A stretch of 7,562 nt of DNA from CAZEJK01 sp964512045 (GCA_964512045.1 CAZEJK010000252.1:1-7562), one strand, 5' to 3'. Shown: positions 1 to 6,339, counted from the first letter of the stretch. Numbers and translations: made by a program. The notes: a model not told the origin generated them from the sequence alone.

Positions 1-82
1 CTGCGGATGTCGGAAGAGCCCTCTCGGCCGGCTCGCGAACTTGGTCGACTTGAGAGCTCCGTGGTTGCTGGCTGGCCATCAT
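1..82 (-). CDS. possible 5' fragment of an unidentified gene, cut by the left edge
   Basis: On the minus strand, two consecutive ATG codons (82-80 and 79-77) open a frame that stays free of stops for 27 codons until the window ends. It begins MMASQQPRSSQVDQVREPAE and is hydrophilic, with no domain I recognise. It lies 84 bp downstream of the biotin ligase stop and points the same way, so it could be the next gene of that operon. Against this, no Shine-Dalgarno sequence precedes the ATGs, and stop-free stretches of this length are common by chance in GC-rich DNA. Most of the gene would lie outside the window. Treat it as a weak candidate only. Confidence 0.2.
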   Translation of the reverse strand, partial: MMASQQPRSSQVDQVREPAERALPTSA

Positions 83-100
83 CCGGCGCGGGCCGCCGAC

Positions 101-130
101 TGCCAGGCCCGGGGCCGGAAGGCCATGGCA
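101..130. other. potential hairpin downstream of the biotin ligase gene
   Basis: The arm TGCCAGGCC (101-109) pairs with GGCCATGGCA (121-130) apart from one bulged A, leaving an 11-nt GC-rich loop. It lies 37 bp beyond the ligase stop codon in the direction of transcription, where a terminator could sit. No run of T follows on the minus strand, so a classical intrinsic terminator is not supported. It may be an mRNA 3'-end structure or chance pairing in GC-rich DNA. The rest of 83-166 shows nothing I can name. Confidence 0.25.
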
Positions 131-166
131 GCTCGGTCGAGATGACGGGGCAGGAGCCGAGAGTCG

Positions 167-1003
167 CTACACGGTCGAGCGGTCGATGACGTCGCCGGCC
201 GCGATCTGGAGCTCCTCGTCGTTATGGCGAACGCGAAGGATGCCCTGCTCGGTGGTGCCCAGAAACGTCCCGGAGATCGTGCTGGCTCGGGAGCGGCGGA
301 TCGTGATCGTCTCACCGACGCGGTGGACCAGCGCCTGCCGCCACCGCGTGAGGCTCCGGGTCGGGTCGACCAGTGCGTCGTGGAGGCTGTCGGCAAATGC
401 CCGCACTGCGCTCGGGATCGTGCGGCCGAGGTCCAGCGATCCGTGGGTACCACTGAGCTGGGTCTCGACCGACGTTGGGGGGTAGGCGGGAGAGTCGTTC
501 AGCTCGGGCTGCGACGTCAGGTTGATGCCGATGCTGACCACCACCCAGGTGGCGGCGCCGGATCGGACATGAACGAGACACCCGCCGACCTTGTGACCAT
601 CGACGAGCAGGTCGTTGGGCCACTTGACGGCTGCGCCGTCGATTCCTGAGGCAGCGAGCGCGTCCAGCCCGGCCACGGCCGTGCACACCGGAAGGAGCTG
701 CAGCAGCGAGCTGGACAGCCCGGAGCGCAGCCACGTCAGGTACAGCCCCCCGACCGGTGACTGCCAGGTCCGTCCGTCTCGTCCCTGTCCGGCGGTCTGG
801 GAGCCGGCGAGGATCAGTGTCGGCTCGAGGGCGGCCTCCTCATCGGCTGCAAACGAGTCCACGAGACGGATCCCCATCGCGTGTGTGGAGTCCACCTCGG
901 GAAGCGCCACGATGTTGCGGACGCTGGTGCGCAGTCGGCGCCACAGCTTCTCCACATCGAGCGTGTCTGACGCGTCAGAAGCTGGCCGAGCGTGGGACGC
1001 CAT
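167..1003 (-). CDS. birA: biotin--[biotin carboxyl-carrier protein] ligase (BirA/BPL catalytic type, no DNA-binding domain)
   Basis: This cytoplasmic enzyme activates biotin with ATP to biotinyl-5'-AMP and transfers it to the lysine of carboxyl-carrier proteins such as the acetyl-CoA carboxylase subunit. The 278-residue product shows the family motifs in order: the DST segment (VDST, 37-40), the biotinyl-AMP loop TAGQGRDGRTWQSP (70-83), the KWPNDL signature (127-132) followed by GHKVGG (136-141, carrying the expected active-site lysine), and SIGINL near 160. The last ~50 residues fit the small SH3-like C-terminal domain. There is no N-terminal winged helix, so it should be a group I ligase without the repressor function of E. 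coli BirA. The loop reads GQGR where E. coli has GRGR, a common variant. The ATG directly abuts the upstream stop (TGAATG), so translation is probably coupled to the receiver-protein gene. Confidence 0.95.
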   Translation of the reverse strand: MASHARPASDASDTLDVEKLWRRLRTSVRNIVALPEVDSTHAMGIRLVDSFAADEEAALEPTLILAGSQTAGQGRDGRTWQSPVGGLYLTWLRSGLSSSLLQLLPVCTAVAGLDALAASGIDGAAVKWPNDLLVDGHKVGGCLVHVRSGAATWVVVSIGINLTSQPELNDSPAYPPTSVETQLSGTHGSLDLGRTIPSAVRAFADSLHDALVDPTRSLTRWRQALVHRVGETITIRRSRASTISGTFLGTTEQGILRVRHNDEELQIAAGDVIDRSTV

Positions 1004-2782
1004 TCAGTTGGCGGGTTCCTGAGCCGACGATTCCAGGTCGCGCTCGAGCTCACGGATCCGCTCGCGAACCACGATCTCTGCCATGTCTGGGATGACCTCC
1101 CAGGCGATGCGCTCGATCCGTTCGGCGGCCAGCTCGACAACGCGGCGGGCGATGCGGTCGATCTCCTCTTCGCTGAGGGGCCCTGCGGGGGCTGCTGGTT
1201 CGGCCGCAGAAGCTTCTTCCTGCAACGGCGGCGGCTGGACCATGGTCGGTCCCTCGTCCCAGTCGTCTGCCGCTGGCTCGGCCCAGTCCGGCTCCGGTGA
1301 CGCCTCGAAAGCCGGGCGTGTCGGTTGCTCATCGACACCTTCGTCGCTCCACTCTGCCAAGGTCTCAGGCGCTGCGTCCAGCTGCTCCGAGGGCTCGGTC
1401 GAAGGCGGGGTCGGCTCGGGAGGCTCGACCTCAGGCGCGGCGCCGGGCTGGTCCTCGTCGCCGGTCGGCTCTGGCTCGCTCGGAGACCATGCTTGCTCCT
1501 CGGGCGATTCCTCAGACATCGGCTCGGGCGCCCAGGCAGACATGTCGGCCTGGCTGGTGTCCCATGCGACGGTCTCTGCCTGGCTCGCATCCCACTCGAT
1601 CTCGTCCGTGTCGGCGCTGACCGGCGGCTGAGGCGACTCCTCGGCAGGGGCGGCCGTTGGCTCGGACGGCTGCTCGTGGGAAGGCTCGAGCTCCTCATCA
1701 TCGGCGAATGCCGGCAGGGCCTCCGACTCCGGGGCCTGAACGAATGCGTCGGGCTCCTCGCTCGGTGTGTCGACGTCAGCTGGTGGCGCGGAGGCCTCGT
1801 CGAACGTCATCGGCGGTTCCTCGAACGCGATCGCCTCCTCCTCGGCGGCGGGTTCGAACGCCGAGCCCTCCTCCGTTGCAAGCGGCTCAGCGAAAGCCGG
1901 CGTGTCGGTCTCTGGGGATGGCGCGGCGACCTCGATCTCGGCCTCTTCACGTGCGAATGCCGGTGTGGAGGCGTCCTCGACGGGCTCGCTCGCGGTGGCG
2001 CGGTGGAAGGCGGGCTCGCCGGACTGCGGTGGAGCCGCGAACTCCTCGGTGGGCGCGTCGGCTGCAAACTCCGGGTCGAACGCATCGGCCGGTGGTTCCA
2101 GCTCTGACTCCCCTTCCGCCTCCTCGGGCTCCGCGATGGGCCGCTCGAACGGCGCCGTCTCGACACCGCTGTCCGTTGCGGGCTTCTCTGCGGCTGGGAA
2201 CGACTCGAGCTCTGCCGGTTCGAACGCCATCTCCTCAGACGGCGCTGTCTCTCCGGGCTCGGCGCCCAGCTCGTCCTGCTGAGCAGCAGCCTCGGCAGGA
2301 GGAGCTGCCGGCGGGGTGATCGGGCTCGTATCCGAGCCTGGTGGCCGCACCATGTACGTGCCGAACTCCTCCGCCTGCTCACCCGGCGGTTGCGTCCCAA
2401 CCTCTGCTGCCGCCTCACTGCTCACGAGACGGTCGACCGTCTCCATCAGCTTCCGAGCTTCGAACGGTTTCGTGACGATCTCATCACATCCAGCGGCGAG
2501 GGCACGGTCGCGGTCGAACGGCTCGAACGTTCCGGTCATCAAGATGACGGGAACGTGGAGTGTGCTCGGGCTCGACTTGATCGTCTGGCAAACGGTGTAG
2601 CCGTCCTTGTCGGGCATGATGACGTCGCAGATCACCAGATCGGGCTTGACACGATCAATCTGATCGAGCAGCTCGACCCCGCTGGAGACGGCCACGACAG
2701 TGTGGTCGGTTTCGGCAAAAGTGAGCTCGACGACCTTCTGGATCGTCAGGCTGTCGTCGGCGAGCAAAATGGTGGCGCCCAT
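1004..2782 (-). CDS. receiver-domain protein with long acidic disordered linker and conserved-looking C-terminal helix
   Basis: The product has 592 residues. Residues 1-118 are a CheY-like receiver with all key residues: acidic pair D9/D10, phospho-acceptor D53 in LVICDVIMPDKDGY, switch T83 and K105 in KPF. It should be phosphorylated by a histidine kinase not present here. Residues ~120-533 are low complexity, rich in Glu, Pro, Ala and Ser, and probably disordered. Within them is a tandem ten-residue tryptophan repeat, WDASQAETVA then WDTSQADMSA (397-416). Residues 534-592 are strongly helical and contain IAWEVIPDMAE. There is no DNA-binding or enzymatic output domain. Receiver plus acidic linker plus helical tail resembles polarity or scaffold proteins such as RomR of Myxococcus; that is analogy, not homology shown. 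The ATG at 2782 is chosen for its strong Shine-Dalgarno sequence and because MGATILLADD is a typical receiver start. An ATG at 2800, overlapping the upstream stop as ATGA, is an alternative adding six residues. Confidence 0.88.
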   Translation of the reverse strand: MGATILLADDSLTIQKVVELTFAETDHTVVAVSSGVELLDQIDRVKPDLVICDVIMPDKDGYTVCQTIKSSPSTLHVPVILMTGTFEPFDRDRALAAGCDEIVTKPFEARKLMETVDRLVSSEAAAEVGTQPPGEQAEEFGTYMVRPPGSDTSPITPPAAPPAEAAAQQDELGAEPGETAPSEEMAFEPAELESFPAAEKPATDSGVETAPFERPIAEPEEAEGESELEPPADAFDPEFAADAPTEEFAAPPQSGEPAFHRATASEPVEDASTPAFAREEAEIEVAAPSPETDTPAFAEPLATEEGSAFEPAAEEEAIAFEEPPMTFDEASAPPADVDTPSEEPDAFVQAPESEALPAFADDEELEPSHEQPSEPTAAPAEESPQPPVSADTDEIEWDASQAETVAWDTSQADMSAWAPEPMSEESPEEQAWSPSEPEPTGDEDQPGAAPEVEPPEPTPPSTEPSEQLDAAPETLAEWSDEGVDEQPTRPAFEASPEPDWAEPAADDWDEGPTMVQPPPLQEEASAAEPAAPAGPLSEEEIDRIARRVVELAAERIERIAWEVIPDMAEIVVRERIRELERDLESSAQEPAN

Positions 2783-2785
2783 GGG

Positions 2786-2793
2786 ACCTCCCC
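2786..2793 (-). promoter_or_regulatory. ribosome-binding site of the receiver-protein gene
   Basis: The minus strand reads GGGGAGGT, 3 nt before the ATG at 2782. It sits in the 14-nt gap after the crotonase-like gene's stop. It is the strongest Shine-Dalgarno match on the minus strand of this window and decides the start at 2782 over the upstream ATG at 2800 and TTG at 2815. Confidence 0.7.
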
Positions 2794-2796
2794 ACC

Positions 2797-3495
2797 TCAT
2801 ACGGACTGATTCCAATCCTTTAAGTTGTGTACCATGCGAGCACGGAAGCTGTCAACGAAGCGCCCACATCGGAAGGATCTCCACAGATCCAAGCGAGAAG
2901 GATGGAGCCTGCTCAGGCGCCTGGCTTCGGCGATGGCCGCGGACCGGACCTGTGTCGATCCGATGGTGGACGCGCCCGGGACGTCGGACAGTGCAACTGT
3001 CTCGCCGGTGAGCAAGGGTGCCGAACGCCTGCGCCCGAGGCGGACGGGGACCGCATGCGTCCCGGACCAGCCGGTGATCAGGCCTCGTCGAGCGCCCGGA
3101 TGCTGCAACCTGGCGTCGTCACTGGCGACGATGGCATCGCAGGACAGCACCAGATCAACGCCGCCACCTGCACAGATGCCGTGGATCCCGGCCACCACCG
3201 GTCCTGCGTGCGCACGGACGGTCTCCATGAGCTGTCGTCCACGGCGAGCGTACGGGTCGCTGGTGAAACGGTCGAGTGCTGCGATCTCCGCCAAGTCGGC
3301 GCCAGCCAGGAAGATCTCAGGGTGCGCAGAGAGCACGACCACCGGTCTGCCCATGACCTCCCGAGTCGCGAACGCCCGTGTTGCTGCCTCCACGGTGGCT
3401 GTGGAGAGCAGCGGCCGCAGGACCGTCAGGACGGCAACGCCGTCCTCGACCTCGATGCGGATCAGCGAGCGCGGATCGGCCAGAGGCGCGGTCAC
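2797..3495 (-). CDS. enoyl-CoA hydratase/isomerase (crotonase) superfamily protein, atypical active site
   Basis: The product has 232 residues if translation starts at GTG 3495, whose GTGA overlaps the antiporter stop by 4 nt; the frame stays open upstream to 3534, but that would overlap more. The family usually acts on acyl-CoA thioesters in the cytoplasm. Two oxyanion-hole segments are clear: FLAGADL (62-68) and HGICAGGGVDLVLSCD (105-120). The later GLITGWSGT (138-146) matches the usual Gly-rich turn. The two glutamates of classical hydratases do not fit: the position after GGG-x holds D114, and the usual PE is P133-G134. Such divergence is common among crotonase relatives with other reactions or none, so hydratase activity should not be assumed. 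The C-terminal part is Arg-rich and shorter than in typical ~260-residue members. It is co-transcribed with its neighbours by spacing; its substrate is unknown. Confidence 0.85.
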   Translation of the reverse strand: MTAPLADPRSLIRIEVEDGVAVLTVLRPLLSTATVEAATRAFATREVMGRPVVVLSAHPEIFLAGADLAEIAALDRFTSDPYARRGRQLMETVRAHAGPVVAGIHGICAGGGVDLVLSCDAIVASDDARLQHPGARRGLITGWSGTHAVPVRLGRRRSAPLLTGETVALSDVPGASTIGSTQVRSAAIAEARRLSRLHPSRLDLWRSFRCGRFVDSFRARMVHNLKDWNQSV

Positions 3496-5135
3496 GGCGC
3501 AGCGCCAACCGGCCGCGCAACCGCTGCGGTCCATCCGAGGATCAGGATCACGCCCACTGGCAGCAGCAGCCAGGGCGAGACGCCGGCGGCCGCTGGCAGG
3601 TAGCCGACGCCCACAGCCAGTGTCCCACCCAGCAAAGCGTACGGAAACTGCGTTCGAACGTGGTCGACGTGGTCACAGCCGGAGGCCATCGATGACATCA
3701 CGGTGGTGTCCGAGATCGGCGAGCAGTGATCGCCGAACACCGCTCCGCCGAGGACCGCAGAGACGGTCTGCGCGAGGATGACCTCGACGCTTCCCGGTGG
3801 TGCGGCAGAGAGCACGAGAGGCACCGCCAGCGGTGTCAGAATCGCCATCGTGCCCCACGAGGTCCCTGTGGCGAGGCTGACGAAGGCGGCGAGCAGGAAC
3901 ACAACCAGCGGAATCAGCTGCGGAGCGAGATTGCCGGTGATCGTCCGTGCCAGAAACTCTGCGGTCTCCAGATCGGTGCACACCGCGCCCAGCGACCATG
4001 CCAGGGTCAGCACGCACATCGCCATGAGCATGCTCTTGAGCCCGTTGACCATCGCCTCCAGCGCCGAGCGGAGGTCCAGGATCTTCTGGGTGGTGGCCAG
4101 GACGATGGCGACGGTGACGCCGAGCAGGCTCGCCCAGAGCAGCACCGTGAACGAGTCGGCGTGACCGATCATCTCGCGCAGACCCGGCGTGGCGATGCCG
4201 GCCTCGATGGCGCTCTGACGTCCGTTGACGAAGAGACCGATCAAGGTCGTGGCGATGACGGTGATCATTGGCAGCCCCGCGTTGTACCAGCGCTGGGGGG
4301 CCTCCGGATCCGGCGCCACCCCCGAGGACTCGTAGTCGGCCAGGGGCATCGCATCGGATGCCATCAGCTCGCCGGCGCGTGCCCTCTGCTCGGCGGCGTG
4401 CATCGGTCCCCAGTCGCGGTTCGAGGCTGCGGTGGTGAGTGCAATCGCAAGAGCGAACAGCGGGTAGAACGCGAACGGGATCGAGGCGATGAACACGGCG
4501 AACGGGTTCAGCTCCGGGCGGTTGACGAGCCCGTCGCCGACGAGCGAGACCTGGTACCCGATCCAGGTGGACACCAGCGCGACGCATGCGATCGGTGCGG
4601 CAGTCGAGTCGACCAGGTAGGCGAGCTTCTCGCGGCTCACGCGGAGCCGGTCGGTGACCGGCCGCATCGAGTTGCCGACGATGAGGGTGTTGGCGTAGTC
4701 GTCGAAGAAGATGAGGACGCCCATTGTCCACGTCACGATCTGGGAGCGGCGGGCCGAGGTGGCCAGCGGCTCGAGCGCTCGCACCACTCCGAGCGTTCCG
4801 CCCGATCGACTCATCACTCCGACCATGCCGCCCAGCAGCAACGAGAACAGGATGATCGAGATGTGATCGGAGGTGAGGAGAGCATTGCGCATGTATGTGT
4901 CGATGGTGTCGAGAAAGCCGGCGGCCGGGTTCCCGTTGGCCACGATCGCGGCGCCGAGCCAGACGCCGAGGAACAGGGACGTCAGCACGTCTTTGATGAG
5001 CAGCGCGAGGGTGATGGCGACCACCGGCGGCACGATGCTCCAGCTCGATCCGGTGGGATCGATGCCAAGCAGTCTGCTGATCACGGGCGTCGCGATGACC
5101 CCGGCCACGGCAACGACAACGACTGTCCGGCGCAT
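3492..5135 (-). CDS. nhaC: Na+/H+ antiporter, NhaC family
   Basis: This 547-residue inner-membrane protein has many hydrophobic segments spread over its whole length. NhaC-family members exchange external H+ for internal Na+ (some relatives exchange malate/lactate or amino acids), serving sodium and pH homeostasis. The hallmarks are present: LIKDVLTSLFLGVWLGA (46-62), FFDDYANTLIVGNSMRP (143-159), GTSWGTM (424-430) and GDHCSPISDTT (468-478). The exact exchanged ion pair cannot be read from the sequence. A hydrophilic loop of about 40 residues follows the segment AIALTTAASNRDWG. The ATG at 5135 (MRRTVVVVAVAG) is the first in-frame methionine before the first hydrophobic segment. No Shine-Dalgarno sequence precedes it, so translation may be leaderless or the start may be a nearby GTG. 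It appears to be the first gene of the minus-strand operon. Confidence 0.92.
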   Translation of the reverse strand: MRRTVVVVAVAGVIATPVISRLLGIDPTGSSWSIVPPVVAITLALLIKDVLTSLFLGVWLGAAIVANGNPAAGFLDTIDTYMRNALLTSDHISIILFSLLLGGMVGVMSRSGGTLGVVRALEPLATSARRSQIVTWTMGVLIFFDDYANTLIVGNSMRPVTDRLRVSREKLAYLVDSTAAPIACVALVSTWIGYQVSLVGDGLVNRPELNPFAVFIASIPFAFYPLFALAIALTTAASNRDWGPMHAAEQRARAGELMASDAMPLADYESSGVAPDPEAPQRWYNAGLPMITVIATTLIGLFVNGRQSAIEAGIATPGLREMIGHADSFTVLLWASLLGVTVAIVLATTQKILDLRSALEAMVNGLKSMLMAMCVLTLAWSLGAVCTDLETAEFLARTITGNLAPQLIPLVVFLLAAFVSLATGTSWGTMAILTPLAVPLVLSAAPPGSVEVILAQTVSAVLGGAVFGDHCSPISDTTVMSSMASGCDHVDHVRTQFPYALLGGTLAVGVGYLPAAAGVSPWLLLPVGVILILGWTAAVARPVGAAP

Positions 5136-5165
5136 GCCGAGAGAGTACCATGGGCGGCGGAGAGC
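5136..5165. promoter_or_regulatory. 30-bp divergent intergenic spacer between nhaC and recO
   Basis: The start codons of the two divergent genes are only 30 bp apart. The spacer holds the recO ribosome-binding site (GGAG, 5160-5163 region) and a CCATGG palindrome (5148-5153) but has no room for two promoters. Any promoter for either gene must therefore extend into the coding sequence of the other, or the transcripts must be leaderless or nearly so. I could not identify convincing -35/-10 boxes on either strand here. Confidence 0.5.
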
Positions 5166-5918
5166 ATGGTGCCGACGTTCACGGGTGTTGCCATCGTCTT
5201 GGATCAGAGGCCGTTTCGGGATCGACATCGGATTCTGGCGGTGCTCGCGCACGAGCACGGGCTGCTCCGCGGCGTATGGCGCGGAGCCAGCGGTCGGCGC
5301 AACCCGGGCGGTGCGGCCGGAGAGGTGCTGTCCCGCGTCCATTTCACTGCGTACGAGAAACCCGGCGCGGAGATGGTGACCTTTGACAGCGTCGACCTGG
5401 AGAGGTCGTCGTACCCACTGGCCCGCTCGCTCGAGGAGGCGGGAGCCGCTGCGGTGGTCGCAGAGCTGATGCTGACGTTCTGTGTCGAGGGGCAGCCGGA
5501 CCCGCGGCACTACCGTCTGGCCAACGCCGCCCTCGAGGCGTTGCTCGCAGGCGTGTCGCCGGTTGCAGTTGTGGCGTACAGCCAGCTCTGGGTTGTAACC
5601 CTCGGAGGTGTACGGCCAGATCTCGAGGTGTGCAGCGTGTGCGGCGAGCTGCTCGGATCAGGCTTTGCCTACCGGGGGCTCGATGCCCAGCCGGTGTGCT
5701 CAGAGGACGTGGAGGAGCACGGCAGCCCCGTGGTGTCCAGAGCTGGCGTCGCGTGGCTGCACGACGCCCTGAAACGGCGCGTCGATGTGGTGGGCGAGCC
5801 GCCGGCGGATGTGATCCGCTGGCTCGATCGGGTGGCGCGCGTCGAGGCCCACCGGCCCATGCGTGCTCTGGACTTCCTCCGGTCCGTTACTGGCGAACGC
5901 GGCCGCGTTGGTGACTGA
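5166..5918 (+). CDS. recO: DNA repair protein RecO
   Basis: RecO binds DNA and, with RecR (and RecF), loads RecA onto SSB-coated single-stranded DNA in the RecFOR pathway; it also anneals complementary strands. The 250-residue length is normal for the family. The N-terminal ~80 residues fit the OB fold, including the typical opening with GVAIVLDQRPFRDRHRI and an EHG segment. A helical middle follows, with AELMLTFCVEGQPDPRHYRL (about 98-117). The zinc-finger region has C156-x2-C159 and C178, but the expected fourth ligand position, 181, is Asp. The C-terminal HRPMRALDFLRSV is typical. The ATG at 5166 has a GGAG-type ribosome-binding site just upstream. The reading frame continues open far upstream, but that part lies antisense to nhaC and has no protein-like features. 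Confidence 0.93.
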   Translation: MVPTFTGVAIVLDQRPFRDRHRILAVLAHEHGLLRGVWRGASGRRNPGGAAGEVLSRVHFTAYEKPGAEMVTFDSVDLERSSYPLARSLEEAGAAAVVAELMLTFCVEGQPDPRHYRLANAALEALLAGVSPVAVVAYSQLWVVTLGGVRPDLEVCSVCGELLGSGFAYRGLDAQPVCSEDVEEHGSPVVSRAGVAWLHDALKRRVDVVGEPPADVIRWLDRVARVEAHRPMRALDFLRSVTGERGRVGD

Positions 5919-6152
5919 AGACCGGCGCATCTTCGAAAACTCGGGGCATGATCGCGGGGGACCGGATGGCCGAGTTCCGGCTGTCGGAGCCGGGGCCAGG
6001 GCCTGGACCGGTTCCGGGGCTGCTCGGAAGCGTCGTTGCTTCTGCGAGGGAGCCTGGGTGGGTGTTCGAGCTACCGTCCCGAGGCACGTCCCGAAGCGTT
6101 TTGATCCGAGATGACCCGTGTGCCGCAACCGGAAAATCGCGGCGCACCACTC

Positions 6153-6180
6153 TTGCGTTGTGCCGATCCTGGGGTATCTT
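6153..6180 (+). promoter_or_regulatory. candidate sigma-70-type promoter for the baeRF gene
   Basis: TTGCGT (6153-6158) and TATCTT (6175-6180) are separated by 16 bp, close to the usual spacing. The -35 matches TTGACA at four of six positions and the -10 matches TATAAT at four of six. Transcription would start near 6187 and give a leader of about 155-160 nt. This is the best promoter-like pair I could see in the gap, but the matches are modest. Confidence 0.4.
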
Positions 6181-6188
6181 GGAAGATA
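6175..6188. repeat. perfect inverted repeat TATCTT-GG-AAGATA over the putative -10 box
   Basis: Six-base arms with a 2-bp spacer form an exact inverted repeat that stands out as AT-rich in GC-rich surroundings. Its left arm coincides with the candidate -10 box, so it could be an operator for a dimeric regulator. The right arm, extended as GAAGA (6182-6186), can alternatively pair with TCTTC at 6197-6201. It is too short to exclude chance. Confidence 0.4.
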
Positions 6189-6240
6189 GGCTTGTGTCTT
6201 CAGAGCGATGGTCGTGTTGGGATGGCTGTCGGAATGACCT

Positions 6241-6298
6241 CGGATCGCGGGGGCCTTCGGCCTTCTGGAGGAGACGTCTCCTTCGACCCCGAGATCCG
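6241..6298 (+). ncRNA. structured mRNA leader element (possible three-way junction) upstream of the baeRF gene
   Basis: The outer arms CGGATCGCGGGG (6241-6252) and CCCCGAGATCCG (6287-6298) pair over 11 of 12 positions with a single G/A mismatch. Inside them lie two local hairpins: a short GCC-TTC-GGC stem (6253-6261), and a seven-pair stem with one GU pair that includes the perfect palindrome AGGAGACGTCTCCT (6269-6282), folding with an ACGT tetraloop. Together they make a compact three-way-junction-like fold. It ends 34 nt before the Shine-Dalgarno sequence. It matches no riboswitch or ribosomal-protein leader I know. A cis-regulatory role is inference. Confidence 0.4.
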
Positions 6299-6301
6299 CG
6301 T

Positions 6302-6323
6302 CCCGAGCTGTCGGCTCTGCGGG
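6302..6323 (+). promoter_or_regulatory. second leader hairpin before the baeRF ribosome-binding site
   Basis: GAGC (6305-6308) pairs with GCTC (6314-6317) around a TGTCG loop, and flanking CCC (6302-6304) can pair with GGG (6321-6323) across a 3-nt bulge. It ends 9 nt before the Shine-Dalgarno sequence. It could affect ribosome access, or could simply be chance pairing. Confidence 0.25.
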
Positions 6324-6332
6324 CACGTGGCG

Positions 6333-6339
6333 AAGGAGG
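6333..6339 (+). promoter_or_regulatory. strong ribosome-binding site of the baeRF gene
   Basis: AAGGAGG lies 6 nt before the ATG at 6346, a near-ideal match and spacing. It fixes the start codon and suggests efficient translation once the leader is accessible. Confidence 0.85.

Noticed and set aside
814..1701. Minus-strand Arg/Ser-rich frame overlapping the receiver protein and biotin ligase genes
   Set aside because: It is an out-of-frame shadow of two well-supported genes; its composition comes from frame-shifted reading of the Glu/Pro/Ala codons.
1325..2319. Plus-strand Arg/Leu- and Arg/Pro-rich frames and a Ser/Gly/Ala-rich frame
   Set aside because: These are antisense readings of the low-complexity linker; repetitive composition there removes stops in several frames without implying coding.
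3726..5165. Long plus-strand open frame running into recO from the left, rich in Glu, Asp, Arg, Gly and His
   Set aside because: It is exactly antisense to nhaC, which has clear family motifs. The composition is that of a complementary-strand shadow, and RecO homology begins only at the ATG at 5166.
5988..6022. GC-rich inverted-looking patch after recO as a terminator
   Set aside because: The arms pair only in short pieces (CCAGG-G-CCTGG, CCGG-TT-CCGG) and there is no following T-run; it is better described as a GC-rich repeat patch.
6055..6082. TGTTCGAGC resembling a tRNA T-loop
   Set aside because: Only a four-pair stem flanks it, and no matching acceptor, D or anticodon arms are found at the required distances.
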